From the NCBI GenBank assembly GCA_958510825.1, contig OY294051.1:32987667-33051666 (forward strand): DNA of 64,000 nucleotides. The letters run 5' to 3'. The stretch comes from Brachypterus glaber. Lineage: Eukaryota > Arthropoda > Insecta > Coleoptera > Kateretidae. The position numbers and the translations under genes were made by a program. Position 1 is the stretch's first letter, and each line of letters begins with the position of its first letter. This document shows positions 10,680 through 21,379 of the stretch, piece by piece. The notes under the pieces were generated by a model. The model had not been told where the DNA came from. It saw only the letters and a program-made list of their open reading frames with translations, and ran no database searches.

Positions 10680-12107
10680 AAATAATTTAAAAATAATTTG
10701 AATATTTCGAGGAATATTCAGATATTCAATTGTTTATTAATTTTAAGTAAGTAAAGCTGAATATTTTTTTAATTTTAATATTCAATTCGTTAATTAAAAT
10801 TTGTGGATGAGAATTATTACAAGTAAAAGTGTATCTGAGTGTATATATTCTTAAAAGTTTAATAAAAATGAATACTAAACCAAACTATTCTTTAAAGCAA
10901 TTGTTATTTACAATTGTTCATTAATATTCAGTAAAATATTAACATTAGGACAAAAATTGAATATTAATTTATATTTCAGTCAAAATTTTAAGATTTTTAG
11001 AACATTAGTGGGCAATTATTATAAATAATAATTGTTTTGAGTACATTGGTCCATTAATATTAAATGCAATCTTATAATTGTAAAATAATATTCAATTAAA
11101 TACGAATTTGTGACAGTACACTGTATTGAAATAAATAAAACCAACTTGAATATGTAAAAAAATAAACTAATTAAATAGTTGCTTTTTTTATTTATTTAAT
11201 ATTCAACTATTCAATAAATTTAAGTAAAAAAATGAGTATAAATTTAATTTTTGTCTTAATATTCAATTTTTAAATAAAATTCATGGATAATATTTTATTA
11301 AGTATGTATCTAAATTTATCTGAATATTAAATGTTATCTTAAATATTCTACAAAAGGATATGAATATTCAGAAAAAAAAATTGAGGAAATTATCTTTAAT
11401 TGTCAATTAATATTAAGTGTGATATTTGAAAATTAAGACAAAAAATGAATATTTATATACATTTCTGTCTCTTTTTATTTTATTTTGGTGGACAACTGTA
11501 AATATATGATAACTGCTTTAACTACAAATGTGAATATTCAGATAAGATAATTTTCGAGTATTTATAGCATAGGACAAAAAGCAACAAAAATATAATTTGG
11601 TGTATTTGTACTACAAATTTGGCAGTAGATGAAATTACTTGTTTAGAACTATCGATAATGAGGAAACTAACACAAGAATATTTCCTTTTTGTCACATATT
11701 ACACTGTATATCTGGAACCAAAAGCAACTTTAGTTATTAAATTAGTTGTTACAGTAAATCATAACGTTGTTCTATTATTTTAACTTAACAACTTTTATTT
11801 AATAACTAAAGTTTCTTGGGGTGCATATTAACAAAACCAGTGTTTGAGGCAATTATCTTTAATTGTAGATTAATATTAAGTGATATTTGAAAATTAAGAC
11901 AAAAAATTAATATTTATATACATTTCTGTCTCTTTTTATTTTATTTTGGTGGACAACTGTACATAGATGATAACTGCTTTAACTACAAATGTGAATATTC
12001 AGATAAGATAATTTTCGAGTATTTATAGCATAGGACAAAAAGCAAAAACTTAACAACTTTTATTTAATAACTAAAGTTTCTTGGGGTCCATATTAACAAA
12101 ACCAGTA
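10680..12107 (+). repeat. Degenerate tandem repeat, unit ~0.46-0.49 kb
   Basis: The motif ATTAATATT(C/A)AGT followed by GACAAAAA(T)TGAATATTAA recurs near 10917, 11402 and 11863. The last two units are much more alike. They share TGTCTCTTTTTATTTTATTTT, GTGGACAACTGTA and TAACTGCTTTAACTAC, and both run into AACTAAAGTTTCTTGGGGT. The final unit lacks ~200 bp present in the one before. No ORF. This looks like an old satellite-like array with one recent duplication. Confidence 0.65.
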
Positions 12108-12670
12108 GTTAATAAAGTAACGAATTCCCAGTGTATGTTACATACAATATTGTAGACGTGAAGATGTCAGAGGTCTAAAATAAACTTGATTCATAAATAA
12201 ATACATTCATGAATGAATCATCGGAAATGAAATTAAATTTTCTGAGGAAAACAAACATAGGTAAGCATATTATGCAGATAGAATTTTTCTTTGAAAAATT
12301 ATCTTGCAAGTCACGCCAATTGTGTATAACGTGCTTGAAGAATTTAATTAGACGCAGAAGAATTAATTCTAATACTTCTGATTAGCGTATACACTAAAAA
12401 AAAAGATCGATTTGGCGCAGAAGAATTGATTTCTTTGCCGTTTTTGCTCTTGGGATAATTAAGTAATTTTGGTAAAAATCCTCACAATTCTCTCAAAGAA
12501 GCCGTTAGTTCTTGGTATGAATGCTGCATTCTCTTGTCGATTGGTTTTTCCGACAAGGAGCATGAGATTTGAAACAACCTACCATGTTCTCTTACATCAA
12601 TGGATTATTATTTTTGTAACTTAGGTTGGTTCTTACTTATACATATTACTTTGATTCAAAACAAAATGAG

Positions 12671-12714
12671 AAACCCTTTGCAAAGAAATGGTTATATTAC
12701 TTTGCAAAGGGTTT
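12671..12714. repeat. Perfect 15-bp-stem hairpin
   Basis: AAACCCTTTGCAAAG and CTTTGCAAAGGGTTT are separated by 14 bases. Too short for a canonical microRNA precursor. It may be a scar of a palindromic element. Confidence 0.6.
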
Positions 12715-13024
12715 ATGTATCAAAATCACGATTTGTTTAAGTAAATGTCAAAAAGTTTAAAGAATTTGTTTTTTTTTTCAGAGAAGATTGGTTACCACAT
12801 AACCACATTTTGGCCTTTTCAAGGCTTTTGGTATTACTGTAAAGGACCAAAAGAGTACTAAAGACTGTGACCATTTAATAATTTTTTAATAAAAATTAGA
12901 AATTTTAAATAGGTTTGGACTTTTCTCACACATTTTGGTTTTTACTGATTTTAGACGCTTTTTAAAATTATCGAAAATTATTTAATAAAATATACTTTTT
13001 TAATAAACCAATATATTCATATTA

Positions 13025-13060
13025 AGAATTATAGATGAAGAACATACGATCTATAATTCT
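13025..13060. repeat. Perfect 12-bp-stem hairpin
   Basis: AGAATTATAGAT and ATCTATAATTCT flank a 12-base loop. No other copy was seen. Confidence 0.5.
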
Positions 13061-13581
13061 AGTGAAGTTTTAAAAGCACCAGTGTTATAACTTTATTTAA
13101 TTAATTGTATTACTAAAAGTCCAAAATTAAAATGCCTTAAGGAAATTCAAAATATATATATATTATCAGTGTATTTTACGATTTTGAAGGATTTTCAGTT
13201 CAAAAATTTAAACAGAATATTTTCTTACAAAAGACCTCTGACCAGAAAAAACAAAATTTGCAAATATTTAAAAAAAAAATAATAATAAACGCGAAATCTG
13301 AACATTTCTTGAAAAATCAAAAAAAAAAAAAAAAAATGCACAAATTTGATGCATTAATAAAATTTCAAAATTTTACATAAAAAAAGAGTTTAGGGGTAGA
13401 TAGATATAATAATAGATGTTCAATAAACAATTTATTATTTTTCAAAATTTGAAGGTGAAGGTAAAAAAATAAACTTTTAGGCTTCCAATCAAAAAAACAA
13501 TTTTGCCTTTGTTCGAAGGACCATAATGATAATTTGGTAGGACCAAAGCGAAAAAATAGGAAGATAGAAAATTGTACTTAC

Positions 13582-13872
13582 GAGTCTGTATAAGGACAAA
13601 TTTTCATCTTATTCCACAATTTCCCGAAATATGAAGTTTTCCTCAACCTTCTGTTCAAAAAAATAAACTGCAAAATCGAAAAAATCTGCTCATTAGTGGC
13701 CTTATTTGTAATCCACTTAGGCCACATTATCCTCCTCCAAGTTACTTAAAACTTCCATTGCAACACTTTTTAGGACTTTGTTTCTTAAAATTCCTCAAAC
13801 TTTTATTATTAACACTTCAAAAAATAAATTAACAAAAATTATAAAAAAAATTGCACAAAATTTCGTTGCACT
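13582..13872 (-). other. Candidate 5' untranslated first exon, minus strand
   Basis: Reading the minus strand, an initiator-like TCTAGTGCAACG (A at 13872) is followed by AT-rich DNA of 5'-UTR character. The short frame MEVLSNLEEDNVA then follows, with ATG at 13758 in good context (GCAATGG) and a stop at 13717. An excellent splice donor, CTC|GTAAGTAC, lies at 13576-13581. All three frames close between the ATG and the donor, so any main coding sequence would start in a later exon and the short frame would be an upstream ORF. This is inferred from signals only. Confidence 0.3.
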
Positions 13873-14130
13873 AGAAAAAATAAATTTTACACTATAGAAA
13901 ACAGTCCAGGGGTTGTAGATATGCGTTTGTGTCCGTGGGTGACGGTTAAAGCTATGGAAACGTGCGCGAAACGTAGGAAGCAGCGATACGCGGGAGCTCC
14001 CAAGTCTCACCGCTGAATGTCGTATAGAGACTACCATGGGCTGCCCGTAAGCGGCCCTCTTCGGCTAGTTTCCGCGCTCGATGCAAGCGATTCGGGCCTC
14101 CGTTTGGTATCAAAACTCACTTCCGTACAG
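13873..14130 (-). promoter_or_regulatory. CpG-dense promoter-like patch
   Basis: From about 13910 to 14110 CpG is far denser than anywhere else in the window (GTGCGCGAAACG, CGATACGCGGGAGCTC, TTTCCGCGCTCGATGC). On the minus strand it lies just upstream of initiator-like and donor-like signals. An 80-codon minus-strand frame (13795-14037) crosses it but runs into AT-rich DNA and is probably incidental. An unrecognised element end is the alternative: a CAGTGGCGTAC motif, which recurs near 15687 and (inverted) 21132, closes the patch at ~14125. Confidence 0.35.
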
Positions 14131-14564
14131 TGGCGTACAACAAATTTTACCCACACTGTCAAAAAATACCTGAATATTTAGAAACCTTTTTATATTTGTC
14201 AAACGTCTGTCAAAAGTTTTTTCTCTCCAAAATCGAAAATTAACATTATGGATCACAGATAATTCTATATGACTATATGACTCCTATGGATGCATAAAAC
14301 TGTTATAAATAAGGGATACGAAAAGAAATAAAAATATGGCAGCAAATTTTTTTTGTAAATATCAGTATTAATAGTTGGAATGTAATTTTGTGATCAAAAT
14401 TAGTAGAGAGCCTCTAGCACAAGCTTAAAGCTTATTTGGGGCTCTATGCGCCTCTACAAGATAAAATAAAATAAGATAAATAAAAAATGATTAATATGTA
14501 TCGAGTGAAATATTAAAAATGAAAATGTAAAATAATATGAAGATAAACCTCGCTGGAATTCATT
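14131..14564. other. AT-rich DNA without a gene call
   Basis: Nothing beyond AT-rich sequence was seen. Confidence 0.5.
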
Positions 14565-14845
14565 TTACAGACCCGTAGAATTCCTAATGGGATTTCTTAA
14601 AATTCATTGTGATTCATTAAAATTCATTACGATTCATTAAAATTCATTGCGATTCATTAAAATTCATTGCGATTCCTCAGAATTAATTTGGATTCCTCAG
14701 AGTTCATTGGAATTTCTTAGAATTAATTGGGATTCCTCAAAATTAATTGGTATTCCTCAAAATTCATTGAGATTCATTGGAATTAATTGCGGTTCCTTGG
14801 AATTTATTGGGATATCTTGGAATTCTTGGGATTCCTTGGAATTCC
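14565..14845 (+). repeat. ~20-bp minisatellite
   Basis: About 14 units of the form GATTCCTCAAAATTAATTGG, drifting from AAAATTCATTGCGATTCATT at the left to TTGGAATTCTTGGGATTCC at the right. The order of variants along the array suggests local spread. An 83-codon frame runs through it, with WIPQSS / WDSSKLIGIPQ-like segments, only because the units lack stops; I do not regard it as a gene. Confidence 0.8.
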
Positions 14846-14986
14846 CGAACAGATTGTACAGATTTTCAACCGAGGCTTACCCCTCGAATAATATTTAATT
14901 GTCCATTAAATTTAAGTTAAAGTCTTAAAAATAAATAAAAATATTCAGATATATCAAATGTACAAATAAAAAAAACAACAAATGTA

Positions 14987-15519
14987 CACGGGCTGATATT
15001 TTAAAGGGTAGTAGTGGATAGTAACAGAACACTCCTGTTAGTTTTTCACCGAGTGATTTACGTAAGGGATGTCCGCTATCTTTTTTTAGGTTATGAGCGA
15101 ACTTGTAGCTCCTAAAATTCTCTATAACTTTTATACATTATGCATTTTCATAAGTTGAGCCCTCTGTAACCGTATATGAAGCTTATAGAGAATTTCAAGA
15201 GCTACAAGTTTGCTCATAACCACTTTTATTGTCCGATGAGTAATTTTGCTGAAAAATGGTTAAAAACTAATTTTACCTCCAACATGGCTATTTTTAAATT
15301 AACTCAATCGTTATTAATATTATTAAAAAAATGATCCAAACTAAAGTTGTTGGAAATTTCCTCCTTAAAAAAATTGGATGCATTTTTATCGTAAGATATT
15401 TTAGGCAACTACCCCTAAAATTCAAGATAGCGGACACCCCTTACACAAATCACCCGGTGAAAAACTAACAGAAGTGTTCTGTTACCATCCACTACCACCC
15501 TTTAAAATATCAGCCCGTG
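14987..15519. mobile_element. TA-flanked TIR element, 533 bp
   Basis: The ends CACGGGCTGATATTTTAAAG and the inverse TTTAAAATATCAGCCCGTG continue as inverted arms past GTTAGTTTTTCACCG and GATAGCGGACACC. TA flanks both ends. An inner inverted repeat around TATGAGCGAACTTGTAGCTC lies in the left half only. No transposase. A one-armed relative starts at 60537. Confidence 0.8.
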
Positions 15520-16939
15520 TACATTTATTACCATTTACATTTATTATTTGACTGGACTAATAGTAAAAGATTTAATTTTAAAACTTTATGTATGTATACA
15601 GACGAAAAGTTTTAAATGTGTTTTAGGCCTGGTGCGACGAGAAATCTCTTGGAGGTAGTTTTTGTAATGGTTCTTTTTCAGGAACAGTGGCGTAGAACAT
15701 TTCAGAGGGTAAAGATAAAAGAAAGTCTTCTTTTAAAAATTCAATGACAAGTTTGCAAAGATGCCTTTGTTCACTTCTTTTATTAAAGTTCCCATTGAAA
15801 TTTTAGAACATAGTAGCTATATAGCACTATTTTTTCTTTGTTTAACCTTATCAGTACCAAAACGAAGGGAAATGTTAAATCTCAAAGTACAAGTTTAAAG
15901 TCCAAACAAATTAAGAAAATGAGTTTTTTTTTAATCAATTAGTCCTTAATTTTGAATTATGGGTTTAAAAATTAAGAATAACCTTATTTACCTCCCAGCG
16001 CACTATGTTGCCAAACAGAAAAAAAGTGTTTAAAAGTATTTTTTTGGTGAATTAACTCTTAAATGGTTAAATATACATAATAACTATTTTTGAGACAAAA
16101 TTAAGTTTTAACATTGAAGGGTTCTGGGCAAAAAGGGCAAAATTAAGAGGCGTACGCCTCTGAATAAATGTATTGTTCTTGGACAATATTTAATTAAAAC
16201 CATTTAATATATTAGATTACGAGCAAAAATGCATACCTATCATTAGCTTAGACGGTTTCTGAGATATTAAATAAAAATCAAATTTTAGGGTGTCCTCTTT
16301 AAAGGACTGTGTTTTCGCCCAGAGGTATTTCAGAAACCACGTTTAATATTATTTTTTTGTCATATATCTTAATTTAGAAGCATTTTCAATATAAACAATA
16401 AAATAAACTAATTGATTTTTTAAAATAAAAATTTAAGCCTACCTGGAATAATGTTTATTTTTCCACATTAAAATGTTTATAACTTTTTTTTTGTTTCATT
16501 TCAAATATCTAATATTTACAAATTTTAAGAAAATTTTTCGTTTTTCGCAAAAAGAAAATAAAAAAAAATATGAAAAATTATTTTTAAGTGTTTTTTGAAA
16601 AAAAAAAATAATTTTTTAAGTATTTGGGAAAATACAATATACCATTTACTGTGAATAGTATATAATGGAATGCGTAGCATTACATATCTTCACGTTTTGT
16701 TTGATTAAGGTCCCCTAACAGGTATACAATTAATTAAGAAAATCTGTTTTAATCTAATTATACCTCTCGTTAAAATTACACAATAAAATCGGATTTGTTG
16801 TAAAATTCATGGCCAAATTTTAGCGGTTAAATGCCAACCTGTGTTAAAATTTCGAAATGTTTTACAAATCTGTGGTAAGAAGCTAAAAGAGAATGACTCG
16901 AAATCATACTAAAATGAAGTATTTTTAATTTAATAAATA
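15520..16939. other. AT-rich DNA with one perfect 16-bp palindrome
   Basis: AGAGGCGTACGCCTCT at 16146-16161 is a perfect GC-rich palindrome in otherwise AT-rich DNA. CAGTGGCGTAGAAC near 15687 resembles common insect repeat termini. No coding frame recognised. Confidence 0.5.
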
Positions 16940-17148
16940 CAGGGCGATTATAAAGTGCCGAACAGTTTGAAAAGAAAATACCCTTCGTTTGAAGCCACGC
17001 CTCTGTTAGAGTTGTGTGCGACAAGCCCATGTGATTGCTACGTACAACAGCTCGGTGACCAGTAAAACGCACACAGCTTTCTTGCATTTTACTCATCGCT
17101 AATGCCAGTTTTGCATTAAAAAGTGTTCGGCACTTTATAATCGCACGG
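16940..17148. mobile_element. 209-bp MITE, TA-flanked
   Basis: The ends CAGGGCGATTATAAAGTGCC and the inverse GGCACTTTATAATCGCACGG continue for ~25 bp. TA flanks both sides (16938-16939 and 17149-17150). The interior is GC-richer and carries a minus-strand frame (MSKMQESCVRFTGHRAVV...). This could be a transposase-exon remnant, but I could not match it to a family. Confidence 0.75.
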
Positions 17149-17379
17149 TATATAAATATGTGGTTGGTTTATGTTGTTTATTTAAGGGTTGAATTACTTA
17201 ATAACACAGCCACACAAAAAAGTTCATGTACTCTTTTGGAGACCATTGAATTCCTATGTATTTTGAGGTGCTAAATTCGAATTTTGAGATCAAAATGGCA
17301 CCCTATAAAATTAGTTTTCGAGATAACCTCAAAAAATGTAATTTTTGAGTATGAAAATTATGCTTCTTATTGCTTACCC

Positions 17380-17998
17380 TATATGGAGTGATTAATAACT
17401 AGCTTACTAAAATTTAAGTGGTGGTTCTACATCCAAAAGTATCAAAAAAAGTTCCTATAAAGGTTGGTCCGGAAATGAGCCCTAAGGGGGCCATTTAAGA
17501 TTGTAATAAAAAAAAGTTTTTACTTAATAACTCTGGTACTCTTTAAGCTAGAGCGACGAGCTTTTGCACGTATACTAGTATTAAGGACAATAAGTTTATG
17601 TTAGAGTATTTTTTTGAATTTATCCAGAGGCGTGCCTAGACGGACAAAATATGTGAGGCTTAACACATTTTTGCCCAAACTTTTTTATGTGTAATTTTTT
17701 GTATTTTTTGTAAAAAATATAGTGTAACTGTAGGAGCAACCGTTTTCCAAAAAAATGCAATTAAGTGGCACCAAAAACGTTACTTTTTAAAAGGCTCCTT
17801 TGATATTAAATTTAGGTGTTTTGGTCAAGAACACTTTTTTGTTCAGTTTTAAAAAGAATCACCCTGCATCAAAATTTTATTCATGCCTTTTTTTGTTCCC
17901 CATTCAATATGTCATCTTCAACGGGCCGTAGCTCCCTTAGGGCTCAAAGTCCAAACCAACCTTTATTTTGGAATGGCAGTTACTGATCTCCCTGTATA
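17380..17998 (+). mobile_element. Fullest copy of the GATTCTAC family
   Basis: The left end, ATATGGAGTGATTAATAACT, is an imperfect inverse of the right end, GTTACTGATCTCCCTGTAT. Left landmarks are GTGGTTCTACATCC and GGTTGGTCCGGAAATGAGCC. Right landmarks are their inverse-like GGGCCGTAGCTCCCTTAGGG and CAAACCAACCTTTAT. Pieces recur at 4966, 51255, 53338 with 54310, and 56054. No ORF of transposase length. Superfamily unknown. Confidence 0.65.
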
Positions 17999-18086
17999 AT
18001 TACCATGGCTTGGTAGGAGTAGAGAAAATATATTTTTAAAAAATATTGGTCTAATGCGTCATTTACGTCGGACACTTTATATGCCA

Positions 18087-18300
18087 ATTTTTGTTAAAAT
18101 TTAAAAAAAAATCCCCGCCCCCCGGGTTAGAGTTGTAAAATGTTATTATCAGATTCAGTTTCAGCGATCCCAAAAACCCCTACATAAATTTTCATAAAAT
18201 ATTGTAAAATTTAAAAATTATTTCCCCTGCCTTCTGTGTGTGGGATTAGAAAATTTCTATTATCATATTCAGTTTTAGCAAACACAAAAATCCCTAGATA
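18087..18300 (+). repeat. Diverged two-copy tandem repeat, ~110 bp
   Basis: TTGTTAAAATTTAAAA... through TATTATCAGATTCAGTTT and CCCAAAAACCCCTA recurs as TTGTAAAATTTAAAAA... through TATTATCATATTCAGTTT and ACAAAAATCCCTA. No coding content. Confidence 0.6.
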
Positions 18301-18440
18301 CCAAGTCCAAACAGACAAAAATACTTTAGCTAAATATATATCTGTTTTCTCTTTTACCTTAACTTGGACAGAAAACTCATTAGCAACAATTGCTTATATA
18401 TTTACAAAATTAATCCGGATTATTTGCATTTAGATTATAC

Positions 18441-19014
18441 CTTTTTAATTTTTATAATCTTCACGGTCTTAAAAGAGCATAGTCTGGGAAAGTCGGCTTT
18501 ATTCGATATTATAGAGTGCGGTCCAAAAGTCACCCCCCCCTCTAAACTTTTGAACGAGTTGAGATATCGATTTCAAATTTAGAACTCTTAAATAAGACAA
18601 CTTAAACTATCTTTAAGCATATATTTGATACTTTTATCTCTTAAAATGTGAGCAGGGGGCATGGGGGGAAATTTTTTTTAATGGAAAGGGGGGTCGTGTG
18701 ACACATCATTTTAAAGCCTTTAAAATTCTTTTTAATTTTTATAATCTTCACGGTCTTAAAAGAGCATAGTCTGGGAAAGTCGGCTTTATTCGATATTATA
18801 CAGTGCGGTCCAAAAGTCACCCCCCCCCTCTTAACTTTTGAACGAGTTGAGATATCGATTTCAAATTTAGAACTCTTAAATAAAACAACTTAAACTATCT
18901 TTAAGCATATATTTGATACTTTTATCTCTTAAAATGTGAGCAGGGGGCATGGGGGGAATTTTTTTTTAATGGAAAGGGGGGTCGTGTGACACATCATTTT
19001 AAAGCCTTTAAAAT
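18441..19014 (+). repeat. Recent 287-bp tandem duplication spanning flank and MITE arm
   Basis: The block starting CTTTTTAATTTTTATAATC at 18441 starts again at 18728. Both blocks hold unique flank, including GAGCATAGTCTGGGAAAGTC, followed by the left arm of the GGTCCAAAAGTC MITE. Very few differences separate them. The duplication therefore post-dates insertion of the MITE and left one complete element (18801-19530) plus one extra left arm (18514-18727). Confidence 0.85.
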
Positions 19015-19530
19015 TCTCTATTTAACCATATATTTTTAAATTTTTTAAACATGTTTTTTAAGGTTTTGATTTTTCAGTTTTTTGTGCTAAAAAAATAAAT
19101 TTTTAAGTTTTTTTTTTGTTAATTTTTATTTATGTCAACTAAAATTAGTTTAAAAGTATAATTTACTTTTTTTCATTATGAAATTAGGCATTTTTAAAAA
19201 ATTGTTTGGACTTTTTAGAGAAGTTTTGACAAAAATACCCATTTTCAACCCTATTTTAAACCCAAAAAAAAAAATGTTTTAAAAAAATAAAAAATATACA
19301 GTTAAATGGAGAATTTTATAAGCTTTAAAATGATGTATCACACGATCCACCTTTCCATTTAAAAAAATGTCGCCCCATGCCCCCCTGCCCACATTTTAAG
19401 AGCTAAAAGTATCAAATATATGCTTAAAGATAGTTTAAGTTGTCTTATTTAAGAGTTCTAAATTTGAAGTCGATATCTAAACTCGTTCAAAAGTTAAGAG
19501 GAGGGGGGGGGTGACTTTTGGACCGCTCTG
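18801..19530. mobile_element. Tc1-like MITE, GGTCCAAAAGTC family, 730 bp
   Basis: The ends CAGTGCGGTCCAAAAGTCAC and the inverse GTGACTTTTGGACCGCTCTG are flanked by TA. Arms of ~240 bp are inverted, and the centre is AT-rich. The ends resemble Tc1-type TIRs of the CAGTG..CCAAAAGT form. Poly-C/poly-G runs (TCACCCCCCCC, GGGGGCATGGGGGG) are conserved between copies. Other copies are at 34155 (complete), with pieces at 30378, 39620, 48987 and perhaps 61330. Confidence 0.8.
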
Positions 19531-19532
19531 TA

Positions 19533-19968
19533 TATATTTTTTCACTGCTAGCTTTAGAACATACTTACCATTATTTATCATGTTTTCAGACTGTGAAATC
19601 AATTTTCTTCAACTATAGCAATAATAACTTTTTCTCTCCTAGTAGGAATACATTTTATAAACAATTTATTCCTGTTACTTTAGATATTTCAGTTTTTGTG
19701 CAATTTTTACTAATTAAACCCAAGAAAATAGCTTTAAATAACTTTTTATTTATTAAATATAATTAATTATAATTTATTACCAATTAATAAAATCAATAAT
19801 TAGCTAAATATTATGAAAAAAAAAAACTAAATTTTTAAACGTCAGTTCAAAGTATTTATTTGAGCACTGATCAAGGCTACTTGATTTTTATGAAAATTTC
19901 AGGAAATATAATTTCTGTTAATAATTTATTTTATTATTTGAATAAAAATAGTTAAATAGTGAAAAAAT
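19533..19968. other. AT-rich DNA without a gene call
   Basis: An 82-codon frame at 19518-19766 begins inside the MITE and has no recognisable feature. Confidence 0.5.
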
Positions 19969-20054
19969 ATATAAACTACGGTAGAGAAGCCTATTATAGC
20001 CTCGCACCTTTAATACGCTCAGATATAAAAAATGTCTTCTCTACCTTGGTATAT
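19969..20054. mobile_element. Small hairpin element, ~86 bp
   Basis: TATATAAACTACGGTAGAGAAG is mirrored by CTTCTCTACCTTGGTATATA around a ~45-base loop that contains GCCTCGCACC. Likely a minimal MITE. No second copy was seen. Confidence 0.45.
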
Positions 20055-20942
20055 AATTACTATTATTCATGCTTTCCACTATTATAGGCAAAATGTTGTA
20101 ACATTTTTATACTTTGATACAATTTTTACAGTTTTTACAAGTTAAGAGTTTAGATTTTTGTAAAGATTAAGCCTGTGCACAGCTGTGGTTGGAAAAACAT
20201 ATAAAATTGAAGAAAACTTGTATAATTTCATTTTTCTGATTTTTTCCTGGCGAAAAATTCACCTACTTTTTTCCAGATACTTCCAGTTTTAGACCCTTTA
20301 CAATTTTAACACTTTTAGTCCCATTTCAAACATATCACATCAAATAAGTTAAATTAATTTACCAGTTTAGCTACTCAACAACTGTCACTTTTGACTTTGG
20401 TAGAAATTAAAGTTATTTTTAAAAAATATTTGGGCTCAGAAAAAGGCACAAAAGGAATACAATGGGATGCTGATCTAAACTTTTTATAGATTAGATGTAT
20501 AGTTAGTTATTGCGAAACTTTCTATAGCCCGTTTTCATCAGGAATTGTTTTTTATTAGGTATTTGTTTTTGTTTTTTCGAGTTTTTTATTTTTATTTTTT
20601 TATGTTTTTTTTTATTATTTTAAATATAATAAAAGTAGAGCAGCCAAATAATCTCGCAGAATGTTTAACTTTTATCCGAATTTTAAATTTAAAAAGCACA
20701 TTTCATTTCGAATATTTATTTATCACACAATGAAATTGAAATTAAAATACGCGAAAATGTTCCATTTACACATATTTTCATGCAATTACTTTGTAAAAAC
20801 AAATATCAAAATTTCTAAAAACACAAATTTTAATTAGAAAACCAGATAAATTAAATTCTAAATTTTTAGTCAATTTTGATTATTTTATCTATAAAAAATA
20901 CTGTGTTAAAAATAGCGTGTATGACTTTTTAAATTACATTCT
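20055..20942. other. AT-rich DNA, possibly the body of a degraded Helitron
   Basis: No ORF of note. If the Helitron terminus at 21037 is real, part of this stretch may belong to it, but no 5' TC end was identified. Confidence 0.4.
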
Positions 20943-21037
20943 TTCCTTAATTTTTTGTGGAAATCGGGACATAACAAGAAATCTCGTGAAACCCTAGCCC
21001 GAACGCGTCCCGTGCAAAGAACGGGCTTTACAGCTAG
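20943..21037 (+). mobile_element. Helitron 3' end
   Basis: CCCGTGCAAAGAACGGG forms a 4-bp stem, extendable by the upstream AGCCCG. It is followed by CTTTACAGCTAG and then T at 21038. A GC hairpin about 10 bases before a terminal CTAG, with insertion next to T, is the established Helitron 3' signature. This version closely resembles insect non-autonomous Helitrons. The preceding ATCTCGTGAAACCCTAGCCC fits the same class. The 5' end was not found. Confidence 0.65.
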
Positions 21038-21127
21038 TATGTAAATATTTAATTAGGTAACAAAAGTTTTGACTGTTTTAACCGTATTGACAACTTATAA
21101 CTAAGAAATAAGTTACTTTCTGAAACT

Positions 21128-21360
21128 TCAGCTATTGTACGCCACTGAATTTCCAAGTTTTTAGTCTGTCATTTTCGTAATTGTTAACGCACACAAACTT
21201 GGGTTTATCTGTAAAGAAGAGAACAGTGGCCTCCTAAGTTAGGCCTGGGATTTTCGTACTTTGTATACACGTCTATATCCCTAAAGGCCATCTCGGAGTG
21301 AGGGTCTTTCTACCCATCTCAATTTTGGTCTGTACAGTTCCGTCAAAAAGTTATGCATCA
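21128..21360 (-). pseudogene. Relic of a Tc1-type transposase
   Basis: On the minus strand one frame reads ATVLFFTDKPKFVCVNNYEN and continues to RLKTW (21230-21153). This resembles the (V)LFSDE-SKF...R..W block around the second catalytic Asp of Tc1/mariner DDE transposases, here with DES changed to DKP. Upstream, in another frame, PKLRWVERPSLRDGL (near 21345-21295) may be the preceding segment. Frames are broken by stops and shifts, so it is dead. The identification is by motif memory only and covers about 75 codons. Confidence 0.45.
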
Positions 21361-21379
21361 TCTACTCTAATATTGAATA

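Larger units (their letters stand above)
12108..13575. other. AT-rich DNA with two short hairpins, no gene
   Basis: Low-complexity poly(A)/poly(T) tracts dominate. It may be intronic if the minus-strand first exon proposed at 13582-13872 is real. Two hairpins are listed separately. Confidence 0.5.

Noticed and set aside
12671..12714. MicroRNA precursor
   Set aside because: The stem is only 15 bp with a 14-base loop, too short for a canonical precursor.
14647..14898. 83-codon periodic ORF
   Set aside because: Produced by a 20-bp minisatellite without stops.
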